Assembly: GCA_028279085.1 (NCBI GenBank)
Contig: JANQSX010000086.1
Coordinates: 1-6,388, forward strand
Direction: 5' to 3'
From: Bdellovibrionales bacterium
Lineage (GTDB): Bacteria > Bdellovibrionota > Bdellovibrionia > Bdellovibrionales > UBA1609
DNA: 6,388 nt
Shown: piece by piece, positions 1 through 3,854 of the stretch
How the letters are laid out: each line of letters opens with the position of its first letter
How positions within the stretch are numbered: the first letter of the stretch is position 1
Program-made: the position numbers and the translations under genes
The notes under the pieces: generated by a model
Told to the model about the DNA's origin: nothing
The model's input: only the letters and a program-made list of their open reading frames with translations
The model's database searches: none

Positions 1-18
1 TTTTAACTAGGCAGTTTG

Positions 19-144
19 ATGACAAGAAAAATAAATATTCGCCGAGTTGAGTTAGGTCGTGGAAAAAGAGTTGTAAGTAAAAAAAGAAAACTGGACAAAA
101 CTTATAATATCGCTGTACCTTTGTATGACAATTATTCTAATTGA
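19..144 (+). CDS. Possible small basic protein, 41 aa, unrecognised
   Basis: An ATG opens a 41-codon frame ending in TGA, with a stop codon at 4-6 in the same frame upstream. The product starts MTRKINIRRVELGRG, is rich in Lys and Arg in its first 28 residues, and ends in a more neutral tail (AVPLYDNYSN). Only a weak AGG lies 7 nt before the ATG. A second frame (3-50) ends in TGA and could be the tail of a gene entering from the left (ending DDKKNKYSPS), overlapping this ORF. I recognise no family. It could be a real overlapping small gene, a frame-shifted C-terminus of the upstream gene, or chance. Confidence 0.22.
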   Translation: MTRKINIRRVELGRGKRVVSKKRKLDKTYNIAVPLYDNYSN

Positions 145-168
145 AAATACTTTTTTTATATGTAAAAT
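141..168 (+). promoter_or_regulatory. Candidate promoter of repeat copy 1
   Basis: TTGAAA (141-146) and TAAAAT (163-168) are separated by 16 bp, just ahead of the structured leader. The 16-bp spacing equals that of the promoter candidates at repeat copies 2 and 5 and of the ATPase promoter. The surroundings are very AT-rich, so a chance match is possible. Confidence 0.3.
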
Positions 169-177
169 TAATAACAA

Positions 178-240
178 CATCTCCATTTGTTTCGGTGAGT
201 GGGTGCGACAGGCGAGAGCCTGTTTTCGCGTTTCTAGAGC
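178..240 (+). repeat. Structured leader, repeat copy 1
   Basis: This 63-nt leader runs up to the ATG of NYN copy 1. Hairpin 1 (182-203) has 9-nt arms around a TTCG loop; all nine pairs form in RNA, four of them Watson-Crick and the rest G-U. Hairpin 2 (205-229) pairs GCG + ACAGGC with GCCTGT + CGC around a GAGA loop (GNRA type), with a short T bulge on the 3' side. A conserved TTTCGCGTTT block follows. The same architecture recurs at 2186 and 6051 and in degraded form at 3778. It may be a cis-acting RNA element of the NYN gene or a structured recombination site; the sequence does not decide between these. Confidence 0.6.
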
Positions 241-708
241 ATGAAAAAAACCATTGTTTATATTGACGGATTCAATCTTTACTATCGTGTAAAGCATACA
301 CCTTACAAATGGCTAAACCTTCAAAGATTATCTGAGGCTTATTTAAACCTTGAACAACATAATATAACAAAAATTAAATATTTTACAGCATTAGTAAAAG
401 GAACGTTGAAAGATCACCTCAATATCACTAGACAACATATATATTTGCGTGCCCTCAAAACTCTGCCTAATTTGGAAATTGTTTTTGGTCAGTTCAAAAA
501 AAGGCAAGTGAGGGGAGTGTTTTGTGATTCTGAAGATAGAAAGCAATTAAAAAAAGATATTGTTAAAGTTCAAAAATGGGAAGAGAAAATGTCGGATGTT
601 CATATAACCACTCATGTTGTTGCAGATTCAGTTATTTTTGTCTTTCAAAACCCCTATCGTTTCGCCTATAAATTTGGAAAAGCTTTTTGTATTCTAAAGA
701 GATGTTAA
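241..708 (+). pseudogene. NYN-domain (PIN-like) nuclease, copy 1, internal deletion
   Basis: NYN proteins are PIN-fold nucleases, usually around 200-250 aa in this subfamily, with acidic metal-binding residues in YIDG near the N-terminus, in a central SDV motif and in a later SNDSD motif. This 155-aa frame matches well to about residue 130: IVYIDGFNLYY (D9), KIKYFTA, RQHIYLRALKTLPNLEI and SDVHITTHVVAD (D119). It then jumps to a segment (VFQNPYRFAYKFGKAF) resembling the C-terminal 'NP...K.L...A.F.K' part of the family. I infer loss of roughly 30-40 residues including SNDSD, which should abolish catalysis. The ATG fits the family start; no Shine-Dalgarno is seen, and the structured leader ends directly before it. 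It is the longest of five copies here. A non-catalytic RNA binder is possible but less likely than a pseudogene. Confidence 0.7.
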
Positions 709-849
709 AGCCAGAAAAGAAGAAAGCTGTATATATTCTATATGATTTTTATATGTAAATCGTCAAACTTTTAATCACTCAGTAAAAAAGAAAAGAATAT
801 TTATATAATGTGTTTGTAATAAAACTAAAAAAATGCAATACAAGCGCAA

Positions 850-1218
850 ATGAAAAAGATAATGTTTACAAGTCTTTTCTTTCTTTTAATAAGCTGTGGT
901 TCACCGGAATATAGACCTGTTTCTGGTGAGTCTGGGAATAAAACTGAAACAGTTACACAAGAAATTACCATAGGTGAGGCTTATCGTAAATGTGAAATTG
1001 AGTACAAAAACAGCTTAACAAATCAAATCAAACTAAAAGAATGTAAAATCTGTGAGCGGTCTGGTGCGTGTTCACCGGCAAATGAAAATTCCCTTTATGT
1101 TTCTCTAATTGAATGTGAGATTGATTTTAGATATACCAGAGGAAGGCAAATCAAACTTGAAATATGCAAAGTGTGTGATCGTCTTGGCGAGTGTTGGGAT
1201 CAAACAAGAGAAATATAA
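850..1218 (+). CDS. Small lipoprotein with duplicated four-cysteine motif
   Basis: This 122-aa protein begins MKKIMFTSLFFLLISC, a classic lipoprotein signal peptide: charged start, hydrophobic core, then lipobox LISC with lipid-attached Cys16. After a polar linker (17-43) come two copies of one unit, residues about 44-74 and 85-115, a period of 41 aa. Both have the exact spacing C-x16-C-x2-C-x5-C (Cys 48/65/68/74 and 89/106/109/115) and share CEI, QIKL, CK.C and a G.C end. The eight cysteines could form disulfides in the periplasm or bind a metal. I recognise no named family. No good Shine-Dalgarno precedes the ATG; a TATAAT lies at 804-809 without a clear -35. It sits between the broken NYN gene and the toxin-antitoxin pair and looks like cargo of the repeat array. 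Confidence 0.72.
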   Translation: MKKIMFTSLFFLLISCGSPEYRPVSGESGNKTETVTQEITIGEAYRKCEIEYKNSLTNQIKLKECKICERSGACSPANENSLYVSLIECEIDFRYTRGRQIKLEICKVCDRLGECWDQTREI

Positions 1219-1441
1219 TTTTATTTTTCTGTTCCGGTAAAGATTCCTCTTAATTGCACTACAATTTCCAAAATAATCTAAAGCGGTTCTATAGTGAGGA
1301 AAGAGTAAGTACAGCTATGATCTGGTTTCTCCGGAGGGGATCCCTCAAAAAATCGCACTTTAGTTTTCCCAACTCTGTCGCGACTCCTGCCTCGACAAAA
1401 AAAATGACTGCATTACTTAATTTTTTAATTTCTTCTTGATT
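1219..1441. other. Region with no confident gene; less AT-rich patch
   Basis: Between the lipoprotein and the toxin promoter I can support no gene. About 1310-1400 is visibly less AT-rich than its surroundings and has small palindromes: CTCCGGAG, and GAGGG/CCCTC at 1334-1346 with a 3-nt loop. Both a plus frame (from TTG at 1254) and a minus frame (ending near 1290 and running stop-free past 1465) read in a protein-like way. The minus frame includes VEAGVATELGKLKCDF but has no start codon. It may be a decayed foreign fragment or an unrecognised RNA. Confidence 0.4.
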
Positions 1442-1471
1442 TGTACTCAAAATAAGAGTACAGTGATTAAG
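1436..1471 (+). promoter_or_regulatory. Toxin-antitoxin promoter with embedded operator palindrome
   Basis: TTGATT (1436-1441) and TACAGT (1459-1464) are 17 bp apart. A perfect 7-bp inverted repeat, TGTACTC (1442-1448) and GAGTACA (1456-1462) with a 7-bp spacer, fills the region between the boxes and overlaps the -10. This is where a type II antitoxin or toxin-antitoxin complex would repress its own promoter. The palindrome is seen directly. The promoter boxes and the identity of the binding protein (probably the Xre antitoxin encoded downstream) are inferred. The predicted transcription start falls at or next to the toxin GTG. Confidence 0.55.
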
Positions 1472-1746
1472 TGTATATAGTTGATTTGACCTTAGTGAAA
1501 AAATCTCTTAGGAAAGTACCGTATTTTATTCGTGATAAAGTACAAGTTTGGGCAGATATGGTTGAAAAAGAAGGATTACCAACTGTTCAAAAAGTAGGAG
1601 GTTTTAGAGACCATATGTTAAAAGGTAACCGAAAAGGACAGAGATCTGTATATTTAAATAAAAAATGGAGGCTAATTTATACAGTTAATAAAGAAGATCA
1701 AATCAATATAATAATAGTAAAGGAGGTTATACCCCATGACTACTAA
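1471..1746 (+). CDS. RelE/ParE-superfamily toxin (HigB-like order)
   Basis: This 91-aa protein has the RelE/ParE fold signature: two N-terminal helices (LVKKSLRKVPYFIRDKVQVW), a glycine-rich stretch leading into basic strands (KGNRKGQRSVYLNKKWRLIY, about 51-70), and a final strand with conserved end IIIVKEVIPHDY. Candidate RNA-contacting residues are Arg58, Lys64/65, Arg67 and His89. Family members usually cleave mRNA at the ribosome (RelE/HigB) or poison gyrase (ParE); the sequence alone does not settle which, though the basic C-terminal half favours an mRNA interferase. A TAA directly upstream (1468-1470) makes GTG 1471 the first possible start, with no good ribosome binding site. The toxin precedes the antitoxin, as in higBA, and overlaps it by 11 nt. 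Length and motifs look intact. Confidence 0.82.
   Translation: MYIVDLTLVKKSLRKVPYFIRDKVQVWADMVEKEGLPTVQKVGGFRDHMLKGNRKGQRSVYLNKKWRLIYTVNKEDQINIIIVKEVIPHDY
1721..1726 (+). promoter_or_regulatory. Strong Shine-Dalgarno of the antitoxin
   Basis: AGGAGG lies 9 nt before the antitoxin ATG, inside the end of the toxin gene. It is the only perfect ribosome binding site noticed in the window, whereas the toxin GTG has none. This would give much stronger translation of antitoxin than toxin from one transcript, and it fixes the antitoxin start at 1736. Confidence 0.75.
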
Positions 1747-2041
1747 AAAAAGATATGGAACAAAAGAGTTGGAAAAAGATTATGGCGCAATTACTTTTGC
1801 CAAACTTTTACACACTTATCGTATAACTTCAGAGCTAACTCAGAGTGAACTTGGGGAAAAGATTGGTGGTTTAAGCCGAGGCATTATTTGTGACTATGAG
1901 AATGGTCGTCGTATTCCTTCTCCAGCCAAAGCTGCTGAAATAGCGGAAGCTCTTGGTGAGATTGAATCTTATTGGGTACAAGTAGCGGTTCAAGATTATC
2001 TCCGCCAGTATGATTTGAATTATATAGTTAAACTAGCTTAA
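1736..2041 (+). CDS. Xre-family antitoxin with helix-turn-helix
   Basis: This 101-aa protein has an Xre/Cro-type helix-turn-helix at about residues 21-75. FAKLLHTYRI is followed by LTQSELGEKIG (helix 2), LSRGIICDYENGRRIPS (recognition helix and the usual YE.G...P turn) and AKAAEIAEALG. The lysine-rich N-terminus (MTTKKRYGTKELEKDYG) and the C-terminal tail (YWVQVAVQDYLRQ) could bind the toxin. Expected roles are neutralising the toxin encoded just upstream and repressing their shared promoter, probably at the palindrome at 1442-1462. The gene overlaps the toxin stop by 11 nt and has its own strong ribosome binding site, so the two are co-transcribed. It appears intact. No convincing terminator is visible downstream. 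Confidence 0.85.
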   Translation: MTTKKRYGTKELEKDYGAITFAKLLHTYRITSELTQSELGEKIGGLSRGIICDYENGRRIPSPAKAAEIAEALGEIESYWVQVAVQDYLRQYDLNYIVKLA

Positions 2042-2146
2042 CAGAAGAAGATATTTTATTGTGAATATTTCTAACTGTGTTTTTCATTTCTTGTTCAAAA
2101 TAATCAAAATATTATATTTTTTTGCAGGTTTTTTTTGGGTTGACCT

Positions 2147-2174
2147 TTGACTTATCCAAAAAAACACCAATAAT
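2147..2174 (+). promoter_or_regulatory. Candidate promoter of repeat copy 2
   Basis: TTGACT (2147-2152) and AATAAT (2169-2174) are 16 bp apart. The following AATAAGAAGTGACATCCCCA is shared with repeat copy 5, so the promoter travels with the repeat. A 9-bp inverted repeat, TTTTTTTGG (2130-2138) and CCAAAAAAA (2156-2164), brackets the -35 region, which also contains a second TTGAC (2140-2144). Confidence 0.45.
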
Positions 2175-2185
2175 AAGAAGTGACA

Positions 2186-2248
2186 TCCCCACTTGTTTCG
2201 GTGAGTGGGTGCGAGCAGGCGCAAGCCTGCTTTCGCGTTTTTAAGCCT
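2186..2248 (+). repeat. Structured leader, repeat copy 2
   Basis: This is the best preserved leader copy. Hairpin 1 (2188-2209) pairs CCCACTTGT with GTGAGTGGG around TTCG: six Watson-Crick pairs and three G-U pairs. Hairpin 2 (2211-2236) pairs GCGA + GCAGGC with GCCTGC + TCGC around GCAA, a GNRA loop, with a TT bulge. TTTCGCGTTTTTA then leads into the NYN start. Against copy 1 the closing pair of the inner stem changes from A-T to G-C, a compensatory change. A GTG at 2180 could extend the NYN frame through the leader, but the frame is not kept in other copies. Confidence 0.65.
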
Positions 2249-2437
2249 ATGAAAAAATCAAGAAATGTTATCTATATTGACGGATTCAATCTTTACTATC
2301 GTGTAAAATATACTTCTTACAGGTGGTTAAATCTCCAAAAACTGTCTCAGTATTATTTGAATTGAAAACAGCACAAGATAATAACAATCAAATATTTTAC
2401 AGCTTTGAAAAAATCACAAATAGCTAGAGTAATTTAA
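2249..2437 (+). pseudogene. NYN-domain nuclease, copy 2, nonsense and 3' truncation
   Basis: The reading frame begins MKKSRNVIYIDGFNLYYRV and matches copy 1 to YYLN, then meets TGA (2363-2365) where copy 1 has a Leu codon. Past the stop the same frame still aligns (KQHKIITIKYFTALKK) until about 2415, after which similarity ends. The lesions are thus a nonsense codon plus loss of everything after about residue 55, including the SDV and SNDSD metal-binding motifs. Differences from copy 1 downstream of codon 20 are mostly synonymous or conservative (K/R, E/Q), so both descend from once-functional, already diverged genes and not from a late duplication of a dead one. There are two extra codons near the start compared with copy 1. 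Confidence 0.75.
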
Positions 2438-2523
2438 AATTCTGATGATTGGAGAGGAAATAATCACAAGAAATAAGTTTTACTTCATCACCAAACAGAT
2501 CTTCACCATATTGATAACTGGTC

Positions 2524-2551
2524 TTGACTAATTATCAGTTCGGTGTATAAT
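2524..2551 (+). promoter_or_regulatory. Strong sigma70-like promoter of the ATPase gene
   Basis: TTGACT (2524-2529) and a perfect TATAAT (2546-2551) are 16 bp apart. The expected transcription start, 6-8 bp after the -10, falls at about 2557-2559, and the ATPase ATG is at 2559. There is no room for a Shine-Dalgarno, so the mRNA is predicted to be leaderless. It is the best promoter match seen in the window. Confidence 0.65.
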
Positions 2552-2558
2552 CACTACT

Positions 2559-3740
2559 ATGCAGATGAAATCACGCTATCTCACTTCCACTATCAAGCAA
2601 GATGCCCTGAAAGACAAAAAAATGGCATTTATAAGCGGCCCAAGACAAGTCGGCAAAACCACATTGGGAAAACAACTCTTAGAAAGTAAAAGCAATTACT
2701 TTTCCTGGGATCAAACGGAATTTAGAAAAACCTGGGCCAGGTTTCCTGAAAAAGTATTGGAAAAAATCGAAAACGGCCCCGTTTTGTTTGATGAGATTCA
2801 CAAAGACAGAAAATGGAAATTAAAAATTAAGGGTATTTATGACACATATTCTGATGAGTTGGAATTTTTAGTCACTGGAAGCTCAAAGCTGGATATTTAT
2901 CGAAAAGGAAGTGACAGTCTTCTAGGGAGATATATTCCCTATCGCCTGCATCCCTTTTCAGTCTCTGAGGACCAGGCTCCTCCCAAACCAACCAATATTT
3001 TAAAGAAGTTCAAGGTCTCTTATAAATGGAAGGATCTTATGACACTGGGAGGTTACCCGGAACCTCTGCTTTCCGGAAATGAAAAAAAAGCACAAAGATG
3101 GTCACGACTCCGGCTTGACAGATTAGCTTATGAAGACACACGGGATATAAAAGTTTTATCTGATCTCAATGCTTTTAGAACCTTATTGGATCTTATTCCG
3201 GAAAAAATTGGTTCTTTGTTTTCATTCAACTCTTTGAAAGAGGATGTTGGTGTAGCTTACGCCACAGTGAGAGAATGGGTTTTGTTATCAGAGATGTTGT
3301 ATTATGGTTTTTTTGTGAGACCTTATTCCAAAGGATTTAAAAGATCCATAAAAGCAGAACCAAAATTTTATCTTTATGATATTTTACAAATACCAAAATT
3401 TGAAAATTCTAAACGACTGGAAAACTTAACAGCCCTTCATCTTATAAAGACCTGTCACTTTTGGACAGATACAGGGGAAGGGGTTTTTGAATTGTTTTTT
3501 GTAAGAGACAAAGAAAAAAAGGAAGTGGATTTTTTAATAACCAAAGATAAAAAGCCCTGGATTCTGATTGAAAGCAAATCAAAATTAAAAGACCCTTCTT
3601 CCAACCTTCTTTACTATTCAAAAAAATTAAAAACCTCCTTAAACTTTCAACTGATTGACGATAAAAAATATGATAAAAAACACCGTATGCAAAACATAAG
3701 AGTTATGGGATACGAGAAGTTTTTTTCGGGATTGGTTTAG
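2559..3740 (+). CDS. AAA-type ATPase with C-terminal DUF4143
   Basis: The 393-aa length is typical of full-length members of this AAA_14/DUF4143 family. The N-terminal ATPase has Walker A GPRQVGKTT (27-35), Walker B VLFDEIH (75-81, Asp78/Glu79) and a sensor-like VTGSSK (105-110), followed by LLGRYIPYRLHPFSVSE, a family hallmark. LGGYPEPL (163-170) opens the middle region. The C-terminal half is DUF4143, which I recall as a member of the PD-(D/E)XK nuclease superfamily; EVDF (322-325) and IESK (337-340) fit its D...ExK pattern. The cellular role of this family is poorly known, and bacteria and archaea often carry many copies. ATG 2559 was chosen because it follows the promoter; ATG 2565 is an alternative two codons in. 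The gene appears intact, has its own promoter, and runs convergently towards the protease gene with repeat copy 3 between them. Confidence 0.88.
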   Translation: MQMKSRYLTSTIKQDALKDKKMAFISGPRQVGKTTLGKQLLESKSNYFSWDQTEFRKTWARFPEKVLEKIENGPVLFDEIHKDRKWKLKIKGIYDTYSDELEFLVTGSSKLDIYRKGSDSLLGRYIPYRLHPFSVSEDQAPPKPTNILKKFKVSYKWKDLMTLGGYPEPLLSGNEKKAQRWSRLRLDRLAYEDTRDIKVLSDLNAFRTLLDLIPEKIGSLFSFNSLKEDVGVAYATVREWVLLSEMLYYGFFVRPYSKGFKRSIKAEPKFYLYDILQIPKFENSKRLENLTALHLIKTCHFWTDTGEGVFELFFVRDKEKKEVDFLITKDKKPWILIESKSKLKDPSSNLLYYSKKLKTSLNFQLIDDKKYDKKHRMQNIRVMGYEKFFSGLV

Positions 3741-3777
3741 TATTCAAATAGGACGAGTGAAATTAAAACAGCATTTT

Positions 3778-3830
3778 AGCAGTTTTCGGTTCATCCCCGC
3801 AGATGCGGGCTGCTTTCGCGTTTTTAGAAC
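3778..3830 (+). repeat. Degraded leader, repeat copy 3; possible terminator
   Basis: The TTCGG (3785-3789) and TTTCGCGTTTTTA (3814-3826) landmarks of the leader are kept, but hairpin 1 no longer pairs. Instead CCCGC/GCGGG (3796-3809, loop AGAT) forms a strong stem, with AGCAG (3778-3782) able to pair with CTGCT (3810-3814) outside it. The stem is followed within a few bases by a T5 run and lies between two convergent genes, so it may end ATPase transcription. No promoter like those of copies 2 and 5 is seen upstream. Confidence 0.5.
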
Positions 3831-3854
3831 ATGAAAACAACTATTGTTTATTAA
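3831..3854 (+). pseudogene. NYN-domain nuclease stub, copy 3
   Basis: ATG is followed by codons reading KTTIVY and then TAA. This matches the first seven residues of the NYN protein, after which all similarity stops. The minus-strand protease gene ends inside this stub, using its bases for the last codons and the stop. Confidence 0.6.

Noticed and set aside
52..297. Minus-strand ORF over the leader and NYN copy 1
   Set aside because: It is antisense to the repeat, and the similar antisense peptide at 3744-3941 arises only because both sit on the same repeat.
1254..1439. Plus-strand TTG-initiated 61-aa ORF
   Set aside because: It has no ribosome binding site and no recognised motif, and the opposite strand is equally open. 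It is recorded as an unassigned region instead.
2180..2250. In-frame GTG at 2180 extending NYN copy 2 through the leader (reads ...QAQACFRVFKP)
   Set aside because: In copies 1 and 5 the same frame ends at a stop overlapping the NYN ATG, and the base changes keep stem pairing, so the leader is better explained as structure than as coding.
2438..2523. Minus-strand frame reading SYQYGEDLFGDEVKLISC
   Set aside because: It has only about 34 codons, no start codon, stops on both sides and no recognisable family. It may be a relic but cannot be supported as a gene.
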